Source of the DNA: an uncultured Lachnospiraceae bacterium
GTDB taxonomy: Bacteria; Bacillota; Clostridia; Lachnospirales; Lachnospiraceae
Direction of reading: 5' to 3'
NCBI GenBank assembly: GCA_946405625.1
Contig: CAMJHQ010000005.1
Location: 62,001-126,000, forward strand
DNA: 64,000 nucleotides
Position 1 is the stretch's first letter. Each line of letters begins with the position of its first letter. The notes below the pieces were generated by a model. It was not told the DNA's origin. It ran no database searches and saw only the letters and a list, made by a program, of their open reading frames with translations. The translations under genes were made by a program, and so were the position numbers. This document shows positions 10,073-20,993 of the stretch, piece by piece.

Positions 10073-10115
10073 AAAATAATTTCAAATAATTACTAATGAC
10101 ATATTAATTTCATAA

Positions 10116-10205
10116 GGTCAGCGTATTTAATTAGATCAGCGTATTTAATTAGGTCTGCGTATTCAATAAAGTCAGCGTATTTAATTAGGTCAGCGTACAG
10201 AAATG
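10116..10205. repeat. 18-nt tandem repeat, 4 units plus a partial fifth
   Basis: Units start at 10116, 10134, 10152, 10170 and 10188: GGTCAGCGTATTTAATTA / GATCAGCGTATTTAATTA / GGTCTGCGTATTCAATAA / AGTCAGCGTATTTAATTA / GGTCAGCGTAcagaaatg. Confidence 0.95.
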
Positions 10206-10260
10206 CCCCTGAGTGAGTATTCAATCGACTCATCTCAGGGGCATTATCTGTACGCTGACC
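10188..10260. terminator. long hairpin whose outer arm is the last tandem unit
   Basis: GGTCAGCGTACAGAAATGCCCCTGAG (10188-10213) pairs with CTCAGGGGCATTATCTGTACGCTGACC (10234-10260). There is no clear T-run, so terminator activity is inferred. Confidence 0.65.
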
Positions 10261-10349
10261 ATATTTATGCTTTAATCAGACTATATAAACAATATCATTA
10301 TGAACTATATCATTACAAACATTTGATCATTATCATTTGCATCATCTAT

Positions 10350-11030
10350 CTATTTTTGACTTATTCCAAATTTTCTGATCATCAGAATTCGTAACTTAAT
10401 GTATATAACAATCAAAGCTCCCGCTTCGACAATAGCCGCACATAAAAACTTAAACCAAAATATCGAACGATAATCTTTAGGTCTTGCATTAGCCTCTTTA
10501 TCTGTCTGTAAATGATTTTCATTTGGATTTAAAGGCTCATATACCACTACAACTTTATCGCGTAATTTAACTTCGTCTATAGACTCAAACTCACCCGAAT
10601 ATGTAACTCCGTCCACATCAAAATTATAAGTAGCTATATATACCTTTTTATATCCTAATACTCTTGCAGACCCTAAATCAGACGTTTCAACCTTTTTTTC
10701 CGTAGTACTTAGCTGCTTAACAAATCCTTCAACTGCCTTAGGAGCATTGGCAGCATCATTTTTTACTGCCCTTTTTGTACCGGAATATATAAAGATCAAG
10801 CTTATAATATAGCCACATATAAACAATATGTTAATGATGGTCAAAAATGTAAACTTGAATCTTGTTGAACCAACACTTACAGAAAGTTTCTGATCATATG
10901 CGGCTTTTATCGGTTCTCTTCTGTAATCATCCAAAGTTACATGGTTGATATTCGGAAGCGCATTAGAACTCTGTTCAGTATAACGTAAATCTTTAGAATT
11001 ATCATTTCCGTCACTATCTTTCAGTTTCAT
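10350..11030 (-). CDS. membrane protein, DUF3592-like
   Basis: Two predicted TM segments around a domain with ...YNFDVDGVTYSGEFESIDEVKLRDKVVVVYEPLNPNENHL. Confidence 0.55.
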   Translation of the reverse strand: MKLKDSDGNDNSKDLRYTEQSSNALPNINHVTLDDYRREPIKAAYDQKLSVSVGSTRFKFTFLTIINILFICGYIISLIFIYSGTKRAVKNDAANAPKAVEGFVKQLSTTEKKVETSDLGSARVLGYKKVYIATYNFDVDGVTYSGEFESIDEVKLRDKVVVVYEPLNPNENHLQTDKEANARPKDYRSIFWFKFLCAAIVEAGALIVIYIKLRILMIRKFGISQK

Positions 11031-11068
11031 TTCTTTATCCTCCGATAAATATAGTGAGAAATAATTTA

Positions 11069-11824
11069 TTAAAAATCTATATCCAGCTCCACAGGGCAGT
11101 GATCCGATCCGTAGATATCACTGAGAATCTTTGAATCCTGAATCTTATCTTTTATTTTGTCTGATACCAGGAAGTAATCTATACGCCATCCGGCATTTCT
11201 TTCACGTGAATTGAAGCGGTATGACCACCATGAATATGTATCCTTCTTATCCGGATAGAGATACCTGAAGGAATCTGTGAAGCCGGCAGCGAGGAGCTCT
11301 GTCATCTTTTCTCTCTCCTCATCCGTGAATCCCGGATTATGATGATTTGATGCAGGATTCTTAATATCAATATCATTATGAGCTACATTCATATCACCGC
11401 AGATGATCACCGGCTTTTTCTCAGCCAGCCCCGATACAAAATCACGGAAATCCTTCTCCCATTCCATTCTATAGCTGAGTCTCTTAAGTTCGTTCTGAGA
11501 GTTCGGAACATAGACTGTTATGAAGTAAAACTTATCCATCTCAAGCGTTATGAGACGACCCTCCTCATCATGCTGCTCTATTCCCATTCCGTACTTAACG
11601 CTTATAGGCTCATGCTTTGTAAAGATAGCCGTACCGGAATAGCCCTTCTTCTTTGCATAATTCCAATATTGATGATATCCCGGAAGGTCAAGCTCCAGTT
11701 GTCCTGCCTGCAGCTTACTCTCCTGAATAGAGAAAAAATCAGCGTCTATATCTTTAAAGAAATCCATGAACCCTTTACCGGTACATGCTCTGATTCCGTT
11801 TACATTCCATGAAACTAATTTCAT
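11069..11824 (-). CDS. xth: exodeoxyribonuclease III
   Basis: MKLVSWNVNGIRACTGKGF, IQESKLQ, GDMNVAHNDID, YGSDHCPVELDI. Confidence 0.95.
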   Translation of the reverse strand: MKLVSWNVNGIRACTGKGFMDFFKDIDADFFSIQESKLQAGQLELDLPGYHQYWNYAKKKGYSGTAIFTKHEPISVKYGMGIEQHDEEGRLITLEMDKFYFITVYVPNSQNELKRLSYRMEWEKDFRDFVSGLAEKKPVIICGDMNVAHNDIDIKNPASNHHNPGFTDEEREKMTELLAAGFTDSFRYLYPDKKDTYSWWSYRFNSRERNAGWRIDYFLVSDKIKDKIQDSKILSDIYGSDHCPVELDIDF

Positions 11825-11843
11825 TACTTAATCTCCTATAAAT

Positions 11844-12623
11844 CTAGCGTTCTCTCTGTCTGCTTCTCATATTTCTCTCATATCTCTCGTGGCTTCTTTC
11901 TTCGCCCCTGTCACTTACTCTTCTTCTGCTTCTTCTCGGGATCTTTGCCACAAAAGAAATCAGAAGTCCGAACATAAGCAGATATCCTATTCCGTCCGAA
12001 GCCGCAAAGATATCGTCAACAAGTGAATTTTCGAAGGTTTTGAGTGCAATCTCCAATACCACGAAGAAAAGCGGTGTAAATATCATCATCATTCTCGGAA
12101 TCAGAAGCCTTCCGATCATTACGAAATACATGAAGCCAACAGAAACACCTACTATTCCAACCCAGTAATATACATAGAACGGAATCGAAACATAATAGAA
12201 AACACTTTCTACCGTAGAAATGATCTCCGCTCCCATAAGCCGCGTATTAAACAGCTCCCGATAGAGAACAGGAAGCATAACGCTGACTGCCATATTGAAA
12301 AGCATTGATATAGCTGACGCATATGCACCCATAACGAAAAGCTTTGCCATATAAAAATCAACCGGATATCTCTTTCTTCTGGCTGTATTTATAGCTCTTA
12401 CCGCTCCTTGCACTCCGATAAGAAAAAGAGGTGCGGCAAGTGCCGTGATAAGTATGGCCAACCTGAAGCGTATGATCGGCATCTTAGCCCAGTTGCTCTC
12501 GATAAGACCGTTATGACTGTTTCCTTCGCCATAAGCAAAGAGAAGCCATGAAGCTGCCATATATAGTCCCACACCCAGCATTCCGTTAATTAAATTTTTA
12601 ACAACCTTCTCAGCGTTTTTCAT
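11844..12623 (-). CDS. hypothetical multi-pass membrane protein
   Basis: 259 aa with several hydrophobic segments and a highly charged C-terminus. Confidence 0.6.
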   Translation of the reverse strand: MKNAEKVVKNLINGMLGVGLYMAASWLLFAYGEGNSHNGLIESNWAKMPIIRFRLAILITALAAPLFLIGVQGAVRAINTARRKRYPVDFYMAKLFVMGAYASAISMLFNMAVSVMLPVLYRELFNTRLMGAEIISTVESVFYYVSIPFYVYYWVGIVGVSVGFMYFVMIGRLLIPRMMMIFTPLFFVVLEIALKTFENSLVDDIFAASDGIGYLLMFGLLISFVAKIPRRSRRRVSDRGEERSHERYERNMRSRQRER

Positions 12624-12636
12624 AAATTAAAACTCC

Positions 12637-12664
12637 AAAAGGGCAGCCGGTAAAGCGGCTGCCC
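12637..12664 (-). terminator. intrinsic terminator
   Basis: GGGCAGCCG-CTTTAC-CGGCTGCCC-TTTT on the minus strand. Confidence 0.7.
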
Positions 12665-12676
12665 GATATATTGTTT

Positions 12677-13453
12677 TTATCTGGTTCTTGTAAAAAGTCC
12701 TTGAGCATCACTGAGTTCCTGTTCATCCTGCATCGTAAATGTAACGAGCACCAGGATGTCTCCGCTCTTCTTTGCATAGCAGACTCTTCTGCCTGCAGGA
12801 TTCTGTTCTGCGGGAATATCCAGACATGACCAAAGCTCACCCATAAACTTTACTCTTTTGACTCTTAAGTTATCATATCTTCCAAGCGCCATCTCCAGAT
12901 ATTCATCAGATGTTATCTCTGGAAAGAGTGTAACACTCGGATTGACATATGAAACAATGATATTTGAACCTGTCTTTTTATCATATGCTATACAGCAATA
13001 TGATGTTTCGGCATCCTTCGTGGTCTTATAACCGTACCAGAAGTTATTTACATCTTCAACAGAAAGTCCTGTTGCCTTCGCTACTCCTTCAGCATTATAG
13101 AAATCCCAATCGGTTTCGTTTATATTTATCACGAATCCTCCAAGGCCGTTATAATACACTCCGTCACCGTATACACCCGCCTCGAGAGTTTCTGCATCGG
13201 AAACAGATGCCAGAATCTCTTCACTAATGTCATCAAGCGGTTCTGCATCATACATAAGCTCCGCATCACCAAATGTTGCATCTGTTACTGAAGCATTTTC
13301 CTTATTCGGATCAAACTTTGTATTATTTTCCGATTCGTTATGGAAGTCCGGAGAAACATATGGTTCCTTCTCCGGTTCTCCGCAGCCCGCAAGGGATACA
13401 AGGAGAATCGAGGCCGCTAAAAATGCTGCCGTCTTCTTCTTAAAAAAGAACAT
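12677..13453 (-). CDS. lipoprotein of unknown function
   Basis: MFFFKKKTAAFLAASILLVSLAGCGEPEKEP lipobox. GGGAGG upstream of the ATG at 13453. Confidence 0.75.
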   Translation of the reverse strand: MFFFKKKTAAFLAASILLVSLAGCGEPEKEPYVSPDFHNESENNTKFDPNKENASVTDATFGDAELMYDAEPLDDISEEILASVSDAETLEAGVYGDGVYYNGLGGFVININETDWDFYNAEGVAKATGLSVEDVNNFWYGYKTTKDAETSYCCIAYDKKTGSNIIVSYVNPSVTLFPEITSDEYLEMALGRYDNLRVKRVKFMGELWSCLDIPAEQNPAGRRVCYAKKSGDILVLVTFTMQDEQELSDAQGLFTRTR

Positions 13454-13472
13454 AAGCCCTCCCATTAATATG

Positions 13473-13889
13473 TTACTTCTTAGACTTTTTATCTTCTTTC
13501 TTATCTTTCTTCTCTTCCTTAGCTTCCTCTGCTGAATCACCATCATCTATTACAGAATCAGGATCTTCGATTTCAGCGATAGCCTTCTGATGCATCGGAA
13601 TACGACAATTCTTGTTGTTACCGAACTCAACGATAACTGTCTCTTCATCCGGAATGTCGATAACTGTTCCGAAGAATCCACCGGTAGTCATGATAGATAC
13701 ACCCGGCTTAAGCTTTGTCATCATCTCATCTCTCTTCTGAGCCTGCTTCTTAGATGGCTTGATCATAACGAAATAAATCATTACAACGAAAAATACTATA
13801 TAAAATACAAGCATTCCTATTCCACTGCCCGCAGGCATCTGTCCGGCTCCTGCATCTGCAGAAGAGAGTACTGTCAATAAATTCATCAT
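13473..13889 (-). CDS. yajC: preprotein translocase subunit YajC
   Basis: FVMIKPSKKQAQKRDEMMTKLKPGVSIMTTGGFFGTV. Confidence 0.9.
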   Translation of the reverse strand: MMNLLTVLSSADAGAGQMPAGSGIGMLVFYIVFFVVMIYFVMIKPSKKQAQKRDEMMTKLKPGVSIMTTGGFFGTVIDIPDEETVIVEFGNNKNCRIPMHQKAIAEIEDPDSVIDDGDSAEEAKEEKKDKKEDKKSKK

Positions 13890-13898
13890 AAATTCTCC

Positions 13899-15038
<1,140 letters not shown>

Positions 15039-15042
15039 TCAT

Positions 15043-16401
15043 CTATTCTGCCCTGAGTGTCACATCCAAGGTAACCTTGTTGTACTTACCCATCTCGGAT
15101 CTGTATACAACTATCTGGACAGTATCTCCCTCATTAAAAGTCTGAATTCTGCTCTTCAATTCTTCAACAGTATAAACTTCCTTACCTTCGATTTCAACTA
15201 TAATGTCTCCCGCAAACATCCCTGCCTGCTCAGCAGGTGAGTTACGTTCAACCTCTTTTACATAGATTCCTTCAGGGAATCCGTAAATCTGTGAATACTC
15301 TTTTCCGACTTCAACAGGTTTAACTCCAATATACAGTTCAGGCTTCTTCTCACCCTTGATAATGGAATTTATAATTTCCATAGCTTTATTGATAGGAATC
15401 GAAAATCCCATTCCTTCAACCTTTGAATCAACATATTTTACCGAGTTGATACCTATAACCTTACCTTCGGCGTTAAAGAGCGCACCTCCGCTGTTACCCG
15501 GATTAATAGCTGCATCAGTCTGAATGTATCTTCCGTCGCTTCCTTCAATGGTTCTGTCAAGTGCACTTATATATCCAACTGTTACAGACTGACCGTAACC
15601 AAGAGCATTACCTATAGCAATAGCCGGCTCACCGACTCTGAGCTCATCCGAATTTCCAATATCCGCAATTGTAACCTTCTCTGTGGTTGACGGCTTCATA
15701 TCGCTGAACTTTACGGATACAACCGCAACATCTTCACTCTCGTCATATCCGATAACATCGGCCTTTACTATCTCACCATCCGAGAATCCTACATTTATCT
15801 CATCAGCAGATTTAATAACATGATAATTTGTTGCGATATAGAGAACCTTATCCGATTTACCGATTATGATTCCCGAACCGGCGCCTGTAGCCTCATCCGT
15901 TCCCGCACTGAAGAAATATGTATAATCCGTTGTAACCTTTGTTGTGATCGATACTATTGAATTTTCAGCACTTTCAACGATATCCGCAACATCATAGGAA
16001 ATAGTCTGTGTTGAACCTCCCGTATTTACAGGCTGCTGTGATATAACATTCGCAGAAAGATCCGGATCCTCTTCAACTACACCTGCTTCCTTACTATTTC
16101 CAAATACCTTATTTGAAAACCTGTTTACTCCCTGAAATGTAATGCCTCCGACAAGTCCGAAAACCACTGCTGCAACCGCTGCCTTTGCAGCAAGCTTTCC
16201 GAAACCGCCTTTTTTAGAACTTTTTGGAGATGAGGACTTTTTAACCTTTTTTACAGCGTTCACAGACCCGGTACCGTTCTCAGGCTGAATTATCTGTCCC
16301 TGCATCATCGGTTGTCCGGATTGAGTATTATTCTTGTACATCCCCGGATCATAATTAAATCCGCCGTATCCTTTATTACCGCCATATTCGTTGTTATCCA
16401 T
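15043..16401 (-). CDS. HtrA/DegP-type membrane-anchored serine protease with PDZ domain
   Basis: TNYHVIKSAD (His), YDESEDVAVV (Asp), QTDAAINPGNSGGALFNAEG (Ser), C-terminal PDZ, single N-terminal TM. Confidence 0.9.
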   Translation of the reverse strand: MDNNEYGGNKGYGGFNYDPGMYKNNTQSGQPMMQGQIIQPENGTGSVNAVKKVKKSSSPKSSKKGGFGKLAAKAAVAAVVFGLVGGITFQGVNRFSNKVFGNSKEAGVVEEDPDLSANVISQQPVNTGGSTQTISYDVADIVESAENSIVSITTKVTTDYTYFFSAGTDEATGAGSGIIIGKSDKVLYIATNYHVIKSADEINVGFSDGEIVKADVIGYDESEDVAVVSVKFSDMKPSTTEKVTIADIGNSDELRVGEPAIAIGNALGYGQSVTVGYISALDRTIEGSDGRYIQTDAAINPGNSGGALFNAEGKVIGINSVKYVDSKVEGMGFSIPINKAMEIINSIIKGEKKPELYIGVKPVEVGKEYSQIYGFPEGIYVKEVERNSPAEQAGMFAGDIIVEIEGKEVYTVEELKSRIQTFNEGDTVQIVVYRSEMGKYNKVTLDVTLRAE

Positions 16402-16600
16402 TAAAATCACTCCTTACTGCGTTTGACATTTGTCTGTTATCATCTATAATTATGCTTATGATTATGATACGAAAATGTGAAAAAAGTGTGACGTCGACAT
16501 TTCATATTTCTGAAGATATAATATATCCGATTTTAATACTTTTTTTAAGCTTTATTTAAGCTTTTCGTAATTTCAAATGTAATGCATTACGGAGGACAGA

Positions 16601-16873
16601 ATGTTCAGAGTCTGGGGCAAAATCATAAAAGACAATCAACTTGTAAGAGACACCGTCATCGCGATAGATGACCCTGAAATGAGACGTACTCCGAAGGTCT
16701 ATAAAGCACTCGAAGATATGTGCTACGAATTTGACCTTGCAATTCCGATCTGGCTTGAATCCAACAAGCGGGATTTCATCATGCATTCAATTACACGTTT
16801 CACCAAAGACAGTTTTATTGAAACCATAGATTTTGATTATCTCGAATTCAGAGTTATCGAGGATGAGTTCTGA
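16601..16873 (+). CDS. small conserved hypothetical protein (90 aa)
   Basis: Intact ORF preceded by GGAGGAC; no recognisable domain. Confidence 0.65.
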   Translation: MFRVWGKIIKDNQLVRDTVIAIDDPEMRRTPKVYKALEDMCYEFDLAIPIWLESNKRDFIMHSITRFTKDSFIETIDFDYLEFRVIEDEF

Positions 16874-16902
16874 CAACCTATACATTTCCGAGGGGGACAG
16901 CT

Positions 16903-17577
16903 ATGCTGAAGCTTGATAAAGTTAACATTAATTATGGCAGAAAAAGAATACTCAGCGATGTATCCTTTACAGCCGAAAGCGGACAGCTGATCGGTCTTCT
17001 CGGTCTGAACGGTTCGGGTAAATCAACTCTTCTTACAATAATCGCAGGACTCAGACGTCCTCATTCGGGAAGTGTTAAGCTGGATGATACCGATATCACA
17101 TCTCCTTCATACAGGAAAAACTTCGGCTATGTGACTCAGGAAACCGCTCTCATACCCGAACTCAGTGCACTGGATAATCTCCGGTTATGGACTCCGATGA
17201 AAAAAGATGAAATAATCAGTCTTCTTTCAAATCCACCTCTTTCGATTCTGAAAGTGCAGGATTTTATTGATGTTCCCGTACGTTCCATGTCAGGCGGAAT
17301 GAAGAAACGTCTTCAGCTTGCAACAGTTCTTATCGGAAATCCCGAGGTCCTTCTTCTTGATGAACCTCTTTCGGCACTCGATATCCCGGCAAAGGAAGAT
17401 ATAATCAACTATATACTTGAATTCAGAAAAAGCGGCGGCCTTATAATTGCTGCATCGCATGATGACGAGCTTTTCTATGTATCAGACAGAATTCTCTTTA
17501 TAGACAGCGGCCATGTTTCGCCGGTTGCTCCCGGTACTGATTACCACGGACTTTTAAGAGGGCGGATACATGAATAA
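16903..17577 (+). CDS. ABC transporter ATP-binding protein
   Basis: GLNGSGKSTLL, MSGGMKKRLQLA, VLLLDEPLSALD. Confidence 0.9.
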   Translation: MLKLDKVNINYGRKRILSDVSFTAESGQLIGLLGLNGSGKSTLLTIIAGLRRPHSGSVKLDDTDITSPSYRKNFGYVTQETALIPELSALDNLRLWTPMKKDEIISLLSNPPLSILKVQDFIDVPVRSMSGGMKKRLQLATVLIGNPEVLLLDEPLSALDIPAKEDIINYILEFRKSGGLIIAASHDDELFYVSDRILFIDSGHVSPVAPGTDYHGLLRGRIHE

Positions 17578-18685
17578 AGGCCGTTTCGGAAGAGCCTGCA
17601 GAACAGTACTGCTGACAGGCCTTCACTATATTCCTTCAATCATACTTTATACTCTGGTCTTTCTTCTCACTGCAGGAATACTTATCTCTCTCGGGCGCAA
17701 GCTTCTGACTCACGACAGCACTCTCGGAATGGTAAAGATAGGATATTCCATCGAAGAAAATTCAGCACGTAACGAGTTTGCTCTTAATATTGTTACCGGC
17801 ATGGACAGCTTCCGTGAATCTGCAGAGCTTATTGAATACCCTTCACGTGAAGAGGGAGTGGATGCTCTGAACCGCGGAGAAATCGCCTGCCTTATTTTCG
17901 TTCCCGAAGGTTTTATCGATGAACTATTCGGAGGTCCTGAAAATGCAAATGGCATGGAGGTCCTGTTCCGCGATACAAAGACCATGGAAGGTCATCTGAT
18001 AAATGATCTTCTTCAGTCCGGTGCAAACATACTCGGAACTGCCCAGGGTGCTTATTTTGCACTGCATTTTACGGATATATCTCTGGAAATACCGGAGGAT
18101 ACAGCGTATGCTATCGAAAACTCTCTGGATACACGCAATCTCACTTATGTTCTCACAAGAACCGACCATTTTAATTATGAAAATTTCGAAGTACTTTCCG
18201 AATTCAGTATAAGACAGAAGCTCATCGCTTCCTGCCTCATTCTTATAATGTTTCTTTCGGTATTCGTAGTCGCATATATCTACAAATTCCAGAATCCTGT
18301 AATGCAGCTAAGACTTAATTCCATAGGTTTCTCCCGTTCGGGATTCTTCACTGCAGAAGCGCTTTCTGTTGCTGTATACATCTATGGTATATACATCATA
18401 ACCCTGACAGCTCTTATCATAGCCGGAGAAGACCTGTCCATGAAAGCCTTTTTATTCGGAATACCTGTCGTACTGATCTCCTCATTTGTGATTACTGTAT
18501 TTATATACATTTTCAAGAATCCGGTAACGACAGGGCTTTCAACACTGATCTTCACACTGATCATGATGTATCTTGCCGGCGGACTGATACCGACCGAATT
18601 TCTTCCTGCCTTTCTGCAGAAGGCTTCGGTCTATAACCCTTTTACGTACCTTATCAGATTCATGTTAAATGTTTTATGGAGATAA
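17570..18685 (+). CDS. ABC-2 type permease
   Basis: N-terminal TM, large extracytoplasmic domain, C-terminal TM cluster. Overlaps the ATPase stop. Confidence 0.75.
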   Translation: MNKGRFGRACRTVLLTGLHYIPSIILYTLVFLLTAGILISLGRKLLTHDSTLGMVKIGYSIEENSARNEFALNIVTGMDSFRESAELIEYPSREEGVDALNRGEIACLIFVPEGFIDELFGGPENANGMEVLFRDTKTMEGHLINDLLQSGANILGTAQGAYFALHFTDISLEIPEDTAYAIENSLDTRNLTYVLTRTDHFNYENFEVLSEFSIRQKLIASCLILIMFLSVFVVAYIYKFQNPVMQLRLNSIGFSRSGFFTAEALSVAVYIYGIYIITLTALIIAGEDLSMKAFLFGIPVVLISSFVITVFIYIFKNPVTTGLSTLIFTLIMMYLAGGLIPTEFLPAFLQKASVYNPFTYLIRFMLNVLWR

Positions 18686-19737
18686 AGATGCAGCATTTTA
18701 TCCGTTTCAAACTTATGATAAAGCGAACTCTTAAACAGCCGTTCTTCTATATAATGGCTGCTGTTCTTGTTATGCTCGCTATTCTCAGCCGCATCATACC
18801 CGAGTCCGAGAAAAGCACTTCTATTCCTGTAGCGGTTCTATGCCTTGATACTTCTGAGGATGCATCGGATACTGTCTCCGACATTCTGACGATGAATTCA
18901 ATCTTTGATTATTATACTGTTTCATCTTCCGATGAAATGTATCACGATATTGCTTCAGGCAAAGCCGATTCGGGCTTTATCATCCCTGAAGATTATTACG
19001 CGAGCTGCACGTCATATTCTACATTACAGGATATCCGCATCATCGTAACCGATGGTTCGACTTTTCCGTCACTTGCGGCCGACGAGATATATTCTGTCAT
19101 ATTCAGATATTCTGCAGCAAGGATTCTCCGTGACACGATCGAAACCGAAGAAATATACGGCGAATACTCAGATAAATATACAACTGACGAAATAGCTGAT
19201 TTCACATTGGAGAATTATGATCAGATTATTTCGGGAGACGGTATATTTCATGTAGAAGATATATCCGGCGGCAAGTACAATGAGCTCAGCATTAAACAAT
19301 CTGTTGAGCTTCCCGTAAAAAAGCTGTCCGCATTTTTCATTCTTACCGCTGCTCTTATAGGACTTCTCAACTTTATGAATGATAAGGAATACCGACTTTT
19401 CATACGTATGTCGGGCTTCGGACAATTCTTCATGAAGCTTTTTGAGATACTTGCACTTATGCTGCCTGTAAGTATTATTTCTTATATTGCAATACTTGTG
19501 GCGTGTCCGGATGAAAAGCCGATTTTGCTCCTTATGCATATGCTCGCTTATTTACTGATTGTATGCCTTTTCTCTTTCGTCATAGGGCTCATAATAAGAA
19601 AAAGCACTCTCTTAAAAGGAGTGCTTCCGGTATATCTTATTCTTACACTTATCTTTGGCGGAATATTCATTGACCTCTCAGGTTTCAGTGCCCTGATCAG
19701 GATAATATCAGGTTTTTTCCCGACTTTTTATTTCTGA
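18676..19737 (+). CDS. ABC-2 type permease (second subunit)
   Basis: Same topology as the preceding gene; overlaps it by 10 nt. Confidence 0.75.
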   Translation: MEIKMQHFIRFKLMIKRTLKQPFFYIMAAVLVMLAILSRIIPESEKSTSIPVAVLCLDTSEDASDTVSDILTMNSIFDYYTVSSSDEMYHDIASGKADSGFIIPEDYYASCTSYSTLQDIRIIVTDGSTFPSLAADEIYSVIFRYSAARILRDTIETEEIYGEYSDKYTTDEIADFTLENYDQIISGDGIFHVEDISGGKYNELSIKQSVELPVKKLSAFFILTAALIGLLNFMNDKEYRLFIRMSGFGQFFMKLFEILALMLPVSIISYIAILVACPDEKPILLLMHMLAYLLIVCLFSFVIGLIIRKSTLLKGVLPVYLILTLIFGGIFIDLSGFSALIRIISGFFPTFYF

Positions 19738-19742
19738 TCCTG

Positions 19743-20357
19743 TTATCTGCAGACTGTTTCCCTGCCCAGTTCTTCGGATGAAACCTGGCCCTTCGTTGTA
19801 TCCGTTATCTTTCTTAGGATATCTTCATCCTTATCTTCCGGAATATAAACAGTTATCGATATATCACTTCCATATTCCGTCTCAAAATCAGTTATCTCCT
19901 CTTTCTCAAGAAGAAATCTGATCTTATCATATTCCGGATAAGCAAATCTGAAACATCTTTTTACACAGGATATCAGTTCGCCTACCTCTGCATTTGCCAG
20001 TGCCTCTTTTGCCGCATCAGAATATGCTCTTACAAGACCTCCGGTTCCGAGAAGAGTACCTCCGAAATATCTGGTAACTATTATCAGGATATTCATTATA
20101 TCCGACCCTGTCACGACATCAAGTATCGGCTTTCCGGCCGTTCCCTTCGGTTCCCCGTCATCGGAAAACTTAAGTGCCGGATTCTTCTCACCGAGTGAAT
20201 ATGCATAGCATACATGTCTCGCATCATAGTATTTTTTTCTTGTCTCGGCTATCAGCGCCGCTGCTTCCTCTTCAGATTGTATCAGATGAGCTTCACCTAT
20301 AAACCTGGATTTCTTAACAACAACCTCTGCCTCACCGCTTCTTACTATCTGTTTCAT
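19743..20357 (-). CDS. YigZ/IMPACT family protein
   Basis: KKSRFIGEAHLI, YAYSLGEKNPALKFSDDGEPKGTAGKPILD, VTRYFGGTLLGTGGLVRAYSDAAKEAL. Confidence 0.9.
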   Translation of the reverse strand: MKQIVRSGEAEVVVKKSRFIGEAHLIQSEEEAAALIAETRKKYYDARHVCYAYSLGEKNPALKFSDDGEPKGTAGKPILDVVTGSDIMNILIIVTRYFGGTLLGTGGLVRAYSDAAKEALANAEVGELISCVKRCFRFAYPEYDKIRFLLEKEEITDFETEYGSDISITVYIPEDKDEDILRKITDTTKGQVSSEELGRETVCR

Positions 20358-20372
20358 ATTACCCGATCAGTA

Positions 20373-20822
20373 TTATTTGAGCAGCTTCTTAAGCTCATCC
20401 ATAAATGTATTAACATCCTTGAATTCTCTGTATACGGATGCAAATCTTACATATGCAACTCCGTCAAGGTCCTTGATCTTATCCATAACAATTCCGCCTA
20501 TTACAGAGCTGTCAATCTCTCTTACGCCCATGTTGTAGATCTCAAGTTCTATCTCATCAACACACGCCTCAATCTTCTCAAGCGGAACAGGTCTCTTATG
20601 ACATGAACGTATAACACCCTGCTCAATCTTTGCTCTGTCATAAGGTTCTCTGGTCTTATCTTTCTTTATTACCATAAGAGGAACAGTCTCAACCTTCTCA
20701 TATGTAGTAAACCTTTTTCCGCATACATCACATTGTCTGCGTCGTCTGATAGCAGAATTGTCATCAGCCGGACGTGAATCTATAACTCTGGTATTTTCAT
20801 CTCCGCAATAGGGACATTTCAT
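20373..20822 (-). CDS. nrdR: transcriptional repressor NrdR
   Basis: MKCPYCGDENTRVIDSRPADDNSAIRRRRQCDVCGKRFTTYE, ATP-cone domain. Confidence 0.95.
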   Translation of the reverse strand: MKCPYCGDENTRVIDSRPADDNSAIRRRRQCDVCGKRFTTYEKVETVPLMVIKKDKTREPYDRAKIEQGVIRSCHKRPVPLEKIEACVDEIELEIYNMGVREIDSSVIGGIVMDKIKDLDGVAYVRFASVYREFKDVNTFMDELKKLLK

Positions 20823-20993
20823 GATTAGCTCCTCCTAAATTGATTTACATAAGATAACAATACAACTTTATCATAAATAATTTTAAGATTCAACGATTAA
20901 TAGGCCTATAGTTGAAATCTTGGCGTAAATAAGGTAATATTCTGATTCGTAACCTCATAAACGGAAAACAGATTATTGTCGGAGAATTCAAAT

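Noticed and set aside
10116-10205. CRISPR-like array
   Set aside because: The 18-nt units are contiguous without spacers, and no cas genes are present; this is a tandem repeat, not a CRISPR array.
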